Source of the DNA: a virus
Length of the DNA: 64,000 bases
Reading direction: 5' to 3' (one strand)
IMG/VR virus record: IMGVR_UViG_3300045017_000165
Location: 20,701-84,700 of that record
The notes beneath the pieces are model-generated. The model did no database searches. It was not told the DNA's origin and saw only the letters and a program-made list of their open reading frames with translations. A program made the position numbers and the translations under genes. Numbering within the stretch: position 1 is the first letter of the stretch; each line of letters begins with the position of its first letter. Positions 7,714-16,476 of the stretch are shown here, in pieces.

Positions 7714-10476
7714 ATGATAACAGCCACGGTAGGGTACCCAGCCCCAATAGATCTACAGTTAGATGATGGGGCAACGGACAGATACCCGAGAGCATACGTA
7801 TTCACCGATGCTGGGGTCTCTTTAGGAACCGTTGATCTAATTCACCAGGATAAGGGAGACTATACAGGGTTCTTTACCTTTTCTAGCGCCGGGTACTTTC
7901 TTGTACATTTTGTCACCTATCTAGATGCTGCGCGCACAATTGAAGACGTTGATTATACCCGTGACACCGATCTCTACAGGGCTACTATCACCACAGGGCT
8001 TTCTTGCGAGGATCTGGAAGCGATCGCCGATCATGTTTGGGATGAACCTGCTGAAGATCACATAACTCCAGGTTCTACGGGAGCCTACTTAGAAACCGCC
8101 ACCCATCCTGAAATCAACCTAGATTGTGTGGATCTCTCTCAAATAGCTGATGCTGTATGGGAAGAAGCAAAAGCAGGGCACACTACTCCAGATACTTACG
8201 GATATTACTTAGATACTACGGTTTCATCCCGAGCTTCTGAAATTACCGCAGCAGCTATAAAAGCGAAAACCGACCTACTTACATTCACAGGAACAGACGT
8301 CCACGCTGCATTTAGTCCCACCACGCAACAAGACGTAGCAGATAAGGTGTGGGATACCGCCATGGCTTCGCATACGGTAGCGGGGAGCTTTGGTGCAAAT
8401 GCTAATCTTATCGATGAGATTAAAACAGCTGTCGACCAGATTAATGTTGAGACAGACCCTACTCAAATAGCTGGCGCCGTGTGGGATGCAACAAGATTAC
8501 TTCACACAAACGCGGGTTCATTTGGAGAAGCCAATCAAGGGGTTGTCTCAGTAGCGCGCGCCAATAATCTCGATAATCTAAACGCTACCATTTCAAGTAG
8601 GGCGGCAGCCGCTACCGCTGTGTCGAATACCGACCTGACACTTGCCCGAATACAGAACCTAGATAACCTAGATATCGCAGTGTCGACGCGTGCCTCACAA
8701 GTAAGTATGGCGCTAGGGTTTGCGGCTGGAGCCAAAGATGCAACCGTTGCAAAAGACAGCACTGTCGCAAAAGAATCCACTCTTATCGCAATGAACAGTA
8801 CGTTGGTTAATATAGACAACGACACCACTCTATTAGAGTCCAGACTTACCGCTACGAGAGCTGCAAATCTCGATAAGTTAGATGTCAACGTTTCGACAAG
8901 GGCTACGCAAGCATCTGTCGACAATCTGTCGACAATCGTAGCTAAGGACGCAACCGTAGCTAAGGCTGCACAACTAGCCGCGCTTGACGCCAAGATCGGA
9001 ACTCCCGTTACAACGGTATCTGGGGACATCGCAGCAATCAAAACTACAGTGGATGCGGTAAGTACTGCTGTGAACACCTCTGGTGTGATGGTTAAGCCAT
9101 CAGAAAAAGCTGACATAGCTGACAGAGTTTGGGACGAGACGTTGAGCGATCATCTCGTTGCTGGCACTACTGGAGCTAAACTCGATTACCTCGATAACTC
9201 AACCGCAGTGCTTACGCCTGCAGATCTTAGCGCGATTGCAGACTCAGTATGGGACGAAAGCCTTGTAGGACACACGAGCTCGGGTTCTGCTGGCGCCAAC
9301 CAGAACCTCATCGATGAAATAGCTAATGATACTGCTGCTCTGGAAACACGAATCACCGCAGCCCGCGCAACTAACTTAGACAACTTAGACGTAGCTGTGT
9401 CGACTAGAGAAAGCGAAGCAAGTGCTGCAACTCGTTCAAGCGCTAACTTCATCGAACATAATCAAACCCAGACCGACATAGCTAATCTGCAACTCACTAC
9501 GAATAGCATCTCAACTAAAATCGGTAGTCCAATCACGTCTCTCTCTGGCGATATTGCGAGCGTTAAGGCTGATACGACAGCGATCAAAAGTAAAACGAAT
9601 AATCTTCCTTCTGATCCAGCAAGCCAATCAGCAGTTGACTCTAGGTTTAACACCGTCGATGCCACGACTGTAGCGACGCTAAACAATACCACTTTAATCA
9701 AAGTAAAAACCGATAATCTTCCAGCTGATCCAGCGAGTGAGAGTTCAGTTGTAGCTATTCCAACTAATCCAGTTCTAGTCACAGATCCGCGCCTATCAAG
9801 ACTCGACGTAAACGTATCTACAAGAGCCACACCTGCCGATCTCGCTAACCTCGCCACCAAGAACGACATTCTTCTGACCGAGGCTGCGATCATCGGTGGT
9901 ATTGATATTGTCGACGCTAAGGTAGATCAATTACCGACCAACGCTGAACTAACTGCAGCACTAGCTCCGATCGCTAAAGAGATCACACTACAGCAAGTGA
10001 AAGCTATTGTAGAAGCAATCCAAATCGCGCAGCTAACCGCGGAGCAAGTTTGGACATACGTAACTAGATCACTCACTGAACCAGTCACAACCGATTTAGA
10101 CCTAGCCCCACTTGCTAAGTCAACCGAGGTTAACGCGGCTAAAGCGGAAATACTCGATGCAATTCCTAAGCACGACATCGATATGACGACCGCGATTAAC
10201 CCCGATACCGACGAAATTGAAGTACAGGTGTGGATGGACTTGGATAACGCTACCATTGAGGATCCATTTAACGCTTCTATCTCCGTGTTCGATGGACTCG
10301 GAGCTCTTATTTTCAGCTCTCCAGTTTCTACAGATCACACTCCACAAGGGGTGTTTAGATTTATCAGAGGCAACGCAAGCGCGCTGCTAAGCCGCAATAA
10401 AACTTATGTCGTTAGCGCCACGATTACTCACGGAACTGAAACCTTACAAAAACTTAAATCCTTCGTGGTGTTCTGA
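7714..10476 (+). CDS. Long repetitive fibre-like virion protein
   Basis: A 920-residue protein built of repeats. One unit, [IV]-A-[DG]-x-V-W-[DE]-x-x-x-x-x-H-x-x-x-G-[ST]-x-G, occurs at least six times (residues about 105, 145, 210, 250, 468 and 508). A second, A-x-N-L-D-x-L-[DN]-x-x-[VI]-S-[ST]-R-A, occurs at least six times, interleaved with stretches such as KDATVAKDSTVAKEST. The last 100 residues form a separate beta domain. This is the architecture of an elongated trimeric fibre or whisker. No enzyme motif was seen. It overlaps the next gene by one base (TGATG). Confidence 0.7.
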   Translation: MITATVGYPAPIDLQLDDGATDRYPRAYVFTDAGVSLGTVDLIHQDKGDYTGFFTFSSAGYFLVHFVTYLDAARTIEDVDYTRDTDLYRATITTGLSCEDLEAIADHVWDEPAEDHITPGSTGAYLETATHPEINLDCVDLSQIADAVWEEAKAGHTTPDTYGYYLDTTVSSRASEITAAAIKAKTDLLTFTGTDVHAAFSPTTQQDVADKVWDTAMASHTVAGSFGANANLIDEIKTAVDQINVETDPTQIAGAVWDATRLLHTNAGSFGEANQGVVSVARANNLDNLNATISSRAAAATAVSNTDLTLARIQNLDNLDIAVSTRASQVSMALGFAAGAKDATVAKDSTVAKESTLIAMNSTLVNIDNDTTLLESRLTATRAANLDKLDVNVSTRATQASVDNLSTIVAKDATVAKAAQLAALDAKIGTPVTTVSGDIAAIKTTVDAVSTAVNTSGVMVKPSEKADIADRVWDETLSDHLVAGTTGAKLDYLDNSTAVLTPADLSAIADSVWDESLVGHTSSGSAGANQNLIDEIANDTAALETRITAARATNLDNLDVAVSTRESEASAATRSSANFIEHNQTQTDIANLQLTTNSISTKIGSPITSLSGDIASVKADTTAIKSKTNNLPSDPASQSAVDSRFNTVDATTVATLNNTTLIKVKTDNLPADPASESSVVAIPTNPVLVTDPRLSRLDVNVSTRATPADLANLATKNDILLTEAAIIGGIDIVDAKVDQLPTNAELTAALAPIAKEITLQQVKAIVEAIQIAQLTAEQVWTYVTRSLTEPVTTDLDLAPLAKSTEVNAAKAEILDAIPKHDIDMTTAINPDTDEIEVQVWMDLDNATIEDPFNASISVFDGLGALIFSSPVSTDHTPQGVFRFIRGNASALLSRNKTYVVSATITHGTETLQKLKSFVVF

Positions 10477-10928
10477 TGCAAGCACTACGCGCTTATTCAC
10501 ACTCAGCCATTCCAATCTTCTTTTTCGAGCCCGCTGAAACGCAGCCCCAAGTAGGGGATCAGCCGCCGGTTGAAAAAGCTTTGGGGTTTCCTCCTGTGGG
10601 TGGTTTTATGGTGGAGTACTCCGGCGATGACCTCTCGCTTTTTGGAGTAAGCGTAGAGGAAGAAAAGGCGCAGGAAGTCCTGTTCGCCATCAATGTACTC
10701 CTACCAGAAGAGCCAGAAACAGTCGTGGCGACATCTGTTAAACGCACTCCAGAGCCTATGTATATTGTAGGTCACGGAGTTAGTAGAAGTCCAGAAGAGT
10801 CAAATATATTCGGCGCTGCGGTTGAAATGGATGCCAATTGGGAGTCAACTGGTATAATCTCTTTATACGTAGCTAAGTTACGAGAGGACGACGCGCCTCT
10901 CGGTCTTGGAGTTGAAATACATGAATAA
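10476..10928 (+). CDS. Hypothetical protein in the fibre cluster
   Basis: A 150-residue acidic protein that I do not recognise. It contains three similar glycine-valine segments (LSLFGVSVEEE, MYIVGHGVSRSPEE, SNIFGAAVEMD), which suggests a small internal beta repeat. Its start overlaps the preceding stop, and its end overlaps the next, tagged gene by eight bases, so the three are translationally coupled. It could be a fibre tip or assembly factor, but only context supports this. Confidence 0.6.
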   Translation: MQALRAYSHSAIPIFFFEPAETQPQVGDQPPVEKALGFPPVGGFMVEYSGDDLSLFGVSVEEEKAQEVLFAINVLLPEEPETVVATSVKRTPEPMYIVGHGVSRSPEESNIFGAAVEMDANWESTGIISLYVAKLREDDAPLGLGVEIHE

Positions 10929-11082
10929 ATCATTTCTGCATGGTTTTGAAAAAACTGCCGCGGCGTCTCTGCCAAAGTGGCTACGTGAGCACCACAAGAC
11001 AATCAATCCGCTCAAAACGCTAAAAAACTTTAGTGGTAAATCTATTCATAAAACCAAAGCCGGAAGGGAGCTGCGCAAATGA
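10921..11082 (+). CDS. Tagged small basic protein (53 residues)
   Basis: This short gene encodes a basic, helical peptide that opens with the recurring tag: F-L-H-G-F-E-K-T-A at residues 5-13, close to the consensus M-F-x-x-G-F-E-K-T-A of many other genes here. The rest (KWLREHHKT, then LKTLKNFSGKSIHKTKAG) is Lys and His rich and could bind nucleic acid. It overlaps the upstream gene by eight bases and the downstream gene by four (ATGA). The conserved N-terminus and two coupling overlaps make it a real gene despite its length. Function is unknown. Confidence 0.75.
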   Translation: MNKSFLHGFEKTAAASLPKWLREHHKTINPLKTLKNFSGKSIHKTKAGRELRK

Positions 11083-11927
11083 CCAACAAAGTGCGCTGGC
11101 ACGTTTTTGATGACGCCGACGTTGATAGCTTTAACGTCTATAGAGCCATCACTGGTCTAACAGTGACATTCCCAAACGCACTGCAGAGCGGTGATAAGCT
11201 AACATTCGCTGCAACTAGCCCGCAACAGCAGACCGTTACGCTGCGACCCGATGCACCCAGTATCGATACCGTACTAGCTGACATCAACTCACAAGCCAAA
11301 GGAATCGAAGCCTCTAAAAGCACCGATAATACTGAGCTGTTCATCCGCTGCACGGCTAAAACTAATCCCAAACTTAAGCTTTTTTCATGCTCGTTTCTAA
11401 CTCACTTGGGAGAACAGCCAAGGATCATAGTGGCTAAACTCGAATGGTCCGTGGTCGGTAATGTACTTTTTGAAGAGGGTACATCTGCCTATGGGTTCGA
11501 TGACGAGAATGGTGATCCGCTCGATTGGTATCATGTCACCTCAATAAAAGATTCTGTGGAATCAATCCCAAGCCAAGATCAACAAGCATTACTTGTGCCA
11601 GAAGATTTCTGCGTAGTTGAGGGGCGTATTGTCGACATCCAGAACAATCCTATTTCGGGAGCGGAAGTAAAAGCCTCTATTATGATTCCAGTCGGAACTT
11701 CAGATAATGCGGGCATCACAGTCCAATCTAAATCAATGGTTAGCGACAGTCTTGGTCGCTGGAACCTGCCAATTCTTCAAAAACAACAAGTACTTTTTGA
11801 AATTCCGGCAATCCGGTATAATCAAGTCGTAGAGATACCTGAGCAGCCATACATCTTGTTCAAGGATCTGAAACCACTAAACGATCACTACTTTGCGCCA
11901 GCGGGAGAGCCAGAAGGCGGAGTCTAA
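11079..11927 (+). CDS. Virion protein with carboxypeptidase-regulatory-like beta domain
   Basis: A 282-residue protein. Residues 1-110 or so are a beta-rich domain of unknown family. The part from about residue 183 (V-V-E-G-R-I-V-D, then P-I-S-G-A-E-V, then S-D-S-L-G-R-W-N-L-P) matches the pattern of carboxypeptidase-regulatory-like or CNA-B-type beta-sandwich domains, which are structural and adhesive rather than catalytic. It lies between fibre genes and the portal gene and overlaps the preceding tagged gene, which suggests a neck, collar or fibre-attachment role. Confidence 0.65.
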   Translation: MTNKVRWHVFDDADVDSFNVYRAITGLTVTFPNALQSGDKLTFAATSPQQQTVTLRPDAPSIDTVLADINSQAKGIEASKSTDNTELFIRCTAKTNPKLKLFSCSFLTHLGEQPRIIVAKLEWSVVGNVLFEEGTSAYGFDDENGDPLDWYHVTSIKDSVESIPSQDQQALLVPEDFCVVEGRIVDIQNNPISGAEVKASIMIPVGTSDNAGITVQSKSMVSDSLGRWNLPILQKQQVLFEIPAIRYNQVVEIPEQPYILFKDLKPLNDHYFAPAGEPEGGV

Positions 11928-11930
11928 TAA

Positions 11931-13754
11931 ATGAGCTCAGATCCATCACAACCAAGCGGTAATGTAGATCCGAATCTCAGGATGTCCTACGAACGTGGTA
12001 GGACGCGCTACCCCTCGCCATTTTTTGACGTCTCTCAGCAATACATCCCGCCCACAGTTAAAGAGATGTTTAAGTGGGTATACTTCTACGCCACCAACAA
12101 CTCATTTCTAGGACCAGCTCTTAATAAGATCGCCCGCTATCCGATCACAGATCTAATCATAGAAGACCACAACGCTAAGGTAGCTGATAACTGGAAAACC
12201 CTACTGAATAACACTCTTCAAATTAAGACCTTCGAGATGGAAGTAAATCTCGACCTCACTACTTACGGCAACGCTTTCGTTTCTATCAACTATCCGTTCT
12301 CTCGCTTCTTGGTGTGTCAGGGGTGCAAGCACCGTCACCCATGGAAAACAGTTTCTAAGCGAATAGAAAACCTCTCAATCAAAATTAAATGTCACAAATG
12401 CGGTTACAACGGGATCGCTAAGATTCATGATGTTCAGTATAAGTCCGCTGAAGGTGTGCGGCTTATAAGACTTAATCCAGAATTTATCGACATTAAGTAT
12501 AACGACTCCACCGGCAGACATGTTTACCTATACTCAATACCGGATAAGCTAAAACGCATGATCATGTCGGGTGATTCCGACATCATCGAGGACACACCTG
12601 AAATCTATCTCGAGTCCATTAGACAAAAGAAAAAGATTAGGCTTAGCAATCAAAATGTTTTTCACCTCAAAAGACCATCCCTTGCCGGCAAAGACATGGG
12701 TTGGGGAATGCCGCTAATCGCTACAGCGCTGAAAGACTTGTTTCACTACTATACACTTCGTCGTGGACAAGAAGCTGTAATGTTGGAACACATCACTCCG
12801 TTTGATATTTTGTTCCCACAAGCTAACGGAAAATTCGACCCGTACGTTCATTCCGACCTCACTTCATGGAAAGCTGAAATTCAAAGACAAATCGCAGCTA
12901 AACGTAAAGATCCGAACTACAAAGCGGTTCTTCCATTCCCTGTGGGATTTGAACGAATCGGCGGTGATGGCAAAAATCTAATGCTCACTCCGGAGCTAGA
13001 TTTTCTCGCCAAGACCATCATCGGAACTTGCGGTATTCCGCAAGAATTCGTGTACGGCGGTACAATGAACTGGTCCGGATCTTCCGTAGCACTTCGTACG
13101 CTCGAAAACGAATTTCTCCACCACCGCTCACAGCTACTTCAAATGATTATCTGGATAGTCGATCGTCTTAGAGTTTATCTTGATATTATGCCTCCCAAGT
13201 CAATCAAGTTCTCTGACTTCAAGATGGCTGATGATATGCAAAAACTTCAGCTGCTCTTCAACGCTGCCGATAAAGACAAACTCGACTGGGAAACGATCTT
13301 TAAAGAATTGGGCTACGACTACGAAGTGGTTAAGCGTAAGATCGAAGAGCAAAAGCTCTTTGAGGCGAAACTTACAGAGGTACAGTTGGTAAGGCAGGCG
13401 GAAGCTCAAGCCAAAGCTCAACAAGTCGCTTTAAGATATCAGCAAAAAGTTCAGGGCTCTGAACAGCCACAGACAGAACAAGAAGCCGCTCAGGAGTCCA
13501 TACAAGAAACGACAATTCAAGCTTGGGCAAAACGCCTTGCTGCACAATCAGTAGAACAACAGCAGCAAGCACTAGCTAGACTAGAGCAGCAAGATCCGCA
13601 ATTCGCTGCTAAGATCAAAGCAGCGCTAGCTGGGTTGTCACAAACACAACCAGCAACTTCTACCAAAACCACACAGAAACCAAAAGCTGGTGAACAGATA
13701 GATATGCGGCAAGCACCGGAGCAAAAACCTCCGCGCAGACAGGGAGGCATCTAA
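11931..13754 (+). CDS. Portal protein with inserted zinc ribbon
   Basis: This 607-residue protein is the likely head-tail connector through which DNA is packaged. The size, the early TVKEMFKWVYFYATNNS region, the T-Y-G-N-A-F segment, the long helical stem with E-x-x-L-R-R-G-Q, and the I-P-x-E-F-V-Y-G-G motif near residue 370 fit phage portals. Residues about 127-160 carry two Cys pairs (C-Q-G-C and C-H-K-C, with nearby His), a zinc ribbon not usual in portals. The last 150 residues are a Gln/Ala-rich coil and Pro-rich tail. It overlaps the next gene by TAATG. The family call rests on pattern, not a search. Confidence 0.75.
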   Translation: MSSDPSQPSGNVDPNLRMSYERGRTRYPSPFFDVSQQYIPPTVKEMFKWVYFYATNNSFLGPALNKIARYPITDLIIEDHNAKVADNWKTLLNNTLQIKTFEMEVNLDLTTYGNAFVSINYPFSRFLVCQGCKHRHPWKTVSKRIENLSIKIKCHKCGYNGIAKIHDVQYKSAEGVRLIRLNPEFIDIKYNDSTGRHVYLYSIPDKLKRMIMSGDSDIIEDTPEIYLESIRQKKKIRLSNQNVFHLKRPSLAGKDMGWGMPLIATALKDLFHYYTLRRGQEAVMLEHITPFDILFPQANGKFDPYVHSDLTSWKAEIQRQIAAKRKDPNYKAVLPFPVGFERIGGDGKNLMLTPELDFLAKTIIGTCGIPQEFVYGGTMNWSGSSVALRTLENEFLHHRSQLLQMIIWIVDRLRVYLDIMPPKSIKFSDFKMADDMQKLQLLFNAADKDKLDWETIFKELGYDYEVVKRKIEEQKLFEAKLTEVQLVRQAEAQAKAQQVALRYQQKVQGSEQPQTEQEAAQESIQETTIQAWAKRLAAQSVEQQQQALARLEQQDPQFAAKIKAALAGLSQTQPATSTKTTQKPKAGEQIDMRQAPEQKPPRRQGGI

Positions 13755-14140
13755 TGCTACAAGAACCACAAAAAGGAGCGCTACCTGTAGCGCTTGAAGA
13801 AGCGTCTCACTTAGAGAAAAGCCCGGCGGTTCAAGGGTTTCTGGCTGGTTTGAAGGGAGCGCTATTCGGAGCTCCCGCAGCGGGGTTTATCCAAGCGGTT
13901 CGTGGTAAGGCTCCCATTCCAGCCGCCATTCTCGGTGGATTAGGCGCAGGTCTCGCAATGGGTCTAGCTAAGTATCTAAAACAAAACGTTGAGAACGTAG
14001 AAACCGAAAGCGATATTAGATGGCATGCTGCCCGTATCAAGCAAAGAGAGCCACTATTCTTCATGCCGCCAGCTCAACATATGGGATCGATCTTCTCTAA
14101 ATTCCACTCTAGAGCGCATCTACCAGACGCAGAGAACTAA
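13754..14140 (+). CDS. Glycine-rich membrane-active small protein
   Basis: A 128-residue protein with two Gly/Ala-rich hydrophobic helices (residues about 31-52 and 58-76; one has A-I-L-G-G-L-G-A-G-L-A-M-G). These glycine-zipper features suit membrane insertion. The N-terminus has no GFEKTA tag but carries A-S-H-L-E-K-S-P-A near residue 20. The start overlaps the portal stop. Similar glycine-zipper proteins occur at 44830 and 63334. A role in genome ejection or as an internal head protein is plausible but unproven. Confidence 0.65.
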   Translation: MLQEPQKGALPVALEEASHLEKSPAVQGFLAGLKGALFGAPAAGFIQAVRGKAPIPAAILGGLGAGLAMGLAKYLKQNVENVETESDIRWHAARIKQREPLFFMPPAQHMGSIFSKFHSRAHLPDAEN

Positions 14141-14143
14141 TCC

Positions 14144-14359
14144 ATGGCGTTTATTGAGCGAACCACTCGAGCGGTTAGACGGTTTAATATTAACGATGCC
14201 GAAGAGCTCGAGCAGTACAACAGCCTTATTCGAGACCCCAAGGTAAAGGTGATTAGAGACCAGGTACTGACTCAATCCGAAAGCCACTTTGAAGAGGGTT
14301 TTAGCACTACCACTACGAACCATATTGTACTAGTGGAGGTTGAGATATGTTCTTTGTAA
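14144..14359 (+). CDS. Small hypothetical protein
   Basis: Seventy-one residues, with an N-terminus (M-A-F-I-E-R-T-T-R-A) that looks like a degenerate form of the recurring tag seen at 15165 (M-A-F-I-K-S-F-E-K-T-A). A second tag-like run, H-F-E-E-G-F-S-T-T, occurs near residue 48. The rest is charged and unrecognised. Its last 13 bases overlap the next gene. Confidence 0.55.
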   Translation: MAFIERTTRAVRRFNINDAEELEQYNSLIRDPKVKVIRDQVLTQSESHFEEGFSTTTTNHIVLVEVEICSL

Positions 14360-14577
14360 GGGGATTCGCAAAGACTGCCGCTCCACTTGGCGACAACGCA
14401 TTTATAGGAGATACGGGCGGTAAATCTGACATTGCAGACACCACCGCGACTCAACTAAAATGGGAAACTAGTTCAGGTGCGTCCCCCGAAAATATTGGCT
14501 ATAATGAGCCAGAAGATCTTAACACACGTAAAAAGATTCGCAGTCTTTTTAGAAAACCACGGAGACTCGTCAGATGA
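14347..14577 (+). CDS. Tagged small protein
   Basis: Seventy-six residues starting M-F-F-V-R-G-F-A-K-T-A-A, a clear copy of the recurring N-terminal tag. The remainder is polar and ends in a basic cluster (K-K-I-R-S-L-F-R-K-P-R-R). It overlaps the neighbours on both sides (13 and 4 bases), so it is translated in a coupled string of five small tagged genes between 14144 and 15344. No enzymatic motif; function unknown. Confidence 0.7.
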   Translation: MFFVRGFAKTAAPLGDNAFIGDTGGKSDIADTTATQLKWETSSGASPENIGYNEPEDLNTRKKIRSLFRKPRRLVR

Positions 14578-14966
14578 CTAACTTCGTCAATGGCTTTGAA
14601 AAAACAGCGGCTAAAGCTCAAGCGGCTTCTAAAGCAATGGACACAGCAAAGAAAATTTTGCATGGCGGTAAAGATGTTGCCGTGGCGTTTGGTAAGGGTG
14701 TTAAAAGTTCTGGCGGGCATACGGTTAGCGACGTGCTCAAGCTTAAAGGTCTTTATTCAACTCCCGCAGAAGCTATCAAGCGCTCTGGTGGCATTCATAA
14801 AGCACTAACTACAGTTCAGGGTCGCAAAGCACTTTCAGAAGCAGCTGGAAAAGTACTTCCACAAGCCGTAGCTGCTGGAGCTTACGGAGCTGGCGCTAAA
14901 AAACTTTACGATGCTACTCTTGGTTCTGATAATCAGAGTGCTGCATCTATGGGGTACTATCAATGA
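14574..14966 (+). CDS. Tagged Ala/Lys-rich helical protein
   Basis: A 130-residue protein beginning M-T-N-F-V-N-G-F-E-K-T-A-A-K. After the tag it is rich in Ala, Lys and Gly, with helices that could be amphipathic, and an Ala-rich hydrophobic segment near residues 95-110. It overlaps both neighbours by four bases (ATGA type). Basic, small and tagged, it would fit an internal head protein. Confidence 0.7.
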   Translation: MTNFVNGFEKTAAKAQAASKAMDTAKKILHGGKDVAVAFGKGVKSSGGHTVSDVLKLKGLYSTPAEAIKRSGGIHKALTTVQGRKALSEAAGKVLPQAVAAGAYGAGAKKLYDATLGSDNQSAASMGYYQ

Positions 14967-15163
14967 ACTTCCTAAAATCGTTTAAAAAAGTGGCTATGGA
15001 AAAAGTGGCTGAGCCACCAATCCCAGGAACGGGGATGGACAAACTTTTGAAAGGGTTGCGTGGTACTTTTGGTGGGCAACCTAAACCCCCAAAAACCACG
15101 ATGGTAACTCCACCACCGACAACGCCTAAGCCTTTAGCACCAGTTAAACCGCTGAGCTCATAA
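14963..15163 (+). CDS. Tagged Pro-rich small protein
   Basis: Sixty-six residues beginning M-N-F-L-K-S-F-K-K-V-A-M, a variant of the tag with Val for Thr, followed at once by another E-K-V-A. The C-terminal half is proline-rich (PPPTTPKPLAPVKP) and probably extended. The next gene is also tagged and Pro-rich (K-T-P-P-P-P-P), so the two are likely paralogues. It overlaps the preceding gene by four bases. Confidence 0.7.
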   Translation: MNFLKSFKKVAMEKVAEPPIPGTGMDKLLKGLRGTFGGQPKPPKTTMVTPPPTTPKPLAPVKPLSS

Positions 15164-15164
15164 C

Positions 15165-15344
15165 ATGGCATTCATTAAGTCGTTTGAAAAAACCGCAGCC
15201 ATTAAGCTCGCGCAAACCATTAATGAACGTATTGGGAATCCCTTCGGAAAAGTCACTCCGAAAACTCCGCCTCCACCACCAGCGGCACCAGCCAATGTTG
15301 GGCAGGGTAAAACGATCGGTCAGATGATTGGTTTTCCTGGCTAA
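15165..15344 (+). CDS. Tagged Pro-rich small protein, paralogue of the previous gene
   Basis: Fifty-nine residues starting M-A-F-I-K-S-F-E-K-T-A-A, then a Pro-rich stretch and a Gly-rich end (IGQMIGFPG). It begins one base after the stop of its tagged neighbour and is followed by a strong terminator, so it closes the operon. The exact tag and the similar plan to 14963-15163 support it as a gene. Confidence 0.7.
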   Translation: MAFIKSFEKTAAIKLAQTINERIGNPFGKVTPKTPPPPPAAPANVGQGKTIGQMIGFPG

Positions 15345-15369
15345 GCTACCCGGAAATTCCGGATAGCTA

Positions 15370-15404
15370 AAAACAAAACGTAGTGATCAGCTACGTTTTG
15401 TTTT
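15370..15404. terminator. Bidirectional terminator between convergent genes
   Basis: A perfect 14-bp stem (AAAACAAAACGTAG with CTACGTTTTGTTTT) around TGATCAG. T runs on one side and A runs on the other let it act in both directions. A smaller hairpin (GCTACCCGGAA with TTCCGGATAGC) lies just upstream at 15345-15367. Confidence 0.9.
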
Positions 15405-15414
15405 ATTGCACGGG

Positions 15415-15876
15415 TCATTTTCGCTTTCTTTTTAATTTCGCAAGATTAATCCTTTCGATGAACTTGCGGTGTTTCTTATTGTAGTGCGATTTTAAACGTC
15501 CCTCATCGCGGTAGGTTTTTCCGCAATGTTCGCAAATGAACTCTCCCTTCGGATAGGCGTTATCTACTGTGCTCCAATCCAGTTCGTATTTAGCGTGATG
15601 TAGCTGGATTATCTTTTTATATTGTTCAATGGTGCTATCGATGGCTTCCTTGTTGTTTTTAGCGAACTCCATGTAGTCTGGGCAATCTTTCTTACAAACT
15701 CCTTTAGCTCTAAGAACAGTGCAAACTCTGCTGTCCTTGATATGCGCAAAAAGCGCGCAGTGAATACTTCTATAGGGAATACCTTTTTTAATTACGGCTT
15801 TTCTATTAAAGTCCTTAATCTCTCCCTGCTTCTTACGTAGTTTCATACCTTCTGCACCCCGCGCAGTTATCACCAA
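15415..15876 (-). CDS. C2H2 zinc-finger protein
   Basis: A 153-residue basic protein. Near residues 114-136 there is a classic C2H2 finger (C-E-H-C, twelve residues, H-Y-N-K-K-H). Upstream, near residues 40-67, a second Cys cluster (C-A-L, then C-T-V, C-K-K-D-C) may bind another metal. The ends are Lys/Arg rich, so nucleic acid binding is likely. The start is uncertain: GTG at 15876 overlaps the upstream stop, but an ATG at 15846 is also possible. It shares a promoter with the 16364 gene. Possible regulator; target unknown. Confidence 0.7.
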   Translation of the reverse strand: MVITARGAEGMKLRKKQGEIKDFNRKAVIKKGIPYRSIHCALFAHIKDSRVCTVLRAKGVCKKDCPDYMEFAKNNKEAIDSTIEQYKKIIQLHHAKYELDWSTVDNAYPKGEFICEHCGKTYRDEGRLKSHYNKKHRKFIERINLAKLKRKRK

Positions 15877-16364
15877 GGAGCGACATTATGCGGAGAGGAA
15901 CCATTATTTCCATAAGCTACGTGCTGAAATGGGTCGTTCCTAGTGCCAGAGCCACCTAGCGCACTATATTGCTGCTGTGGGGTCTGCTGCTGAATACTCG
16001 CGCTCTTACCTGCGTATAAAACTCCTCCGGTCGAGATCTCCAGCGCCGGCTTTCCCTTCTTTACTAGTGAGTCCATGATAGAATTCATAATCATAGCGCA
16101 CAGCTCAACTATAAACTTAAACACCGCAAGCTCGATCGCTCTAATTACAAACTCAACCAGCATTGATTTCAACCTGGTGGCGATCTCGCGTAGCTTGCCG
16201 AGCCAAGCGTGATCTTTCCGCTTCTTAGCCAGCTTCACTTGAGACTGGATCTTAAAAGCAGCTTTTAGCATGTCTTTTGCTTCTCCCAGCATCTCCTCCT
16301 TGCTTTCTGACTGCTCATCCGCCCCTCCAAAATCAAATGGATTTACCACTGCCGAACTAGTCAT
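15870..16364 (-). CDS. Hypothetical protein with hydrophobic helices
   Basis: A 164-residue protein with a charged helical region (residues 20-65), then a long amphipathic to hydrophobic stretch (F-V-I-R-A-I-E-L-A-V-F-K-F-I-V-E-L, about residues 72-90) that may sit at a membrane or oligomer interface. The C-terminus is Gln, Gly and Ser rich. No family recognised. An AGGAGC site precedes the ATG, and a TATAAG promoter-like motif lies about 60 bases upstream. It overlaps the zinc-finger gene. Confidence 0.65.
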   Translation of the reverse strand: MTSSAVVNPFDFGGADEQSESKEEMLGEAKDMLKAAFKIQSQVKLAKKRKDHAWLGKLREIATRLKSMLVEFVIRAIELAVFKFIVELCAMIMNSIMDSLVKKGKPALEISTGGVLYAGKSASIQQQTPQQQYSALGGSGTRNDPFQHVAYGNNGSSPHNVAPW

Positions 16365-16396
16365 AAGTACAGCTCCTTGTTATGGGTTGTTGGTTA

Positions 16397-16405
16397 AGGT
16401 AAACT
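16397..16405 (+). promoter_or_regulatory. Possible plus-strand promoter upstream of RNA polymerase
   Basis: AGGTAAACT repeats the motif at 7698-7706. It lies 72 bases ahead of the RNA polymerase ATG in the divergent intergenic region. Two occurrences only. Confidence 0.3.
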
Positions 16406-16420
16406 CATACCGAATGGTTT

Positions 16421-16440
16421 CACCTATTAAACTTATATCG
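16421..16440 (-). promoter_or_regulatory. GATATAAG promoter-like motif for the 16364 and 15876 genes
   Basis: On the minus strand this reads CGATATAAGTTTAATAGGTG. The core and the following TTTAATAGGT match the motif at 39551-39570, and the core matches those at 26051, 37292, 41086 and 43787. It is placed 57 bases upstream of the start codon. Recurrence ahead of several minus-strand genes is the evidence. Confidence 0.6.
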
Positions 16441-16476
16441 TTAACTCAACTATTTTTGCCCTCCGGTTGGTAAGAC

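Noticed and set aside
8535-9116. Long antisense frame (193 codons) opposite the 920-residue protein gene
   Set aside because: The Ser/Ala/Val repeats mirror the repeats of the sense gene; no independent start signal.
9462-9893. Another antisense frame in the same gene
   Set aside because: A shadow of the repetitive fibre gene.
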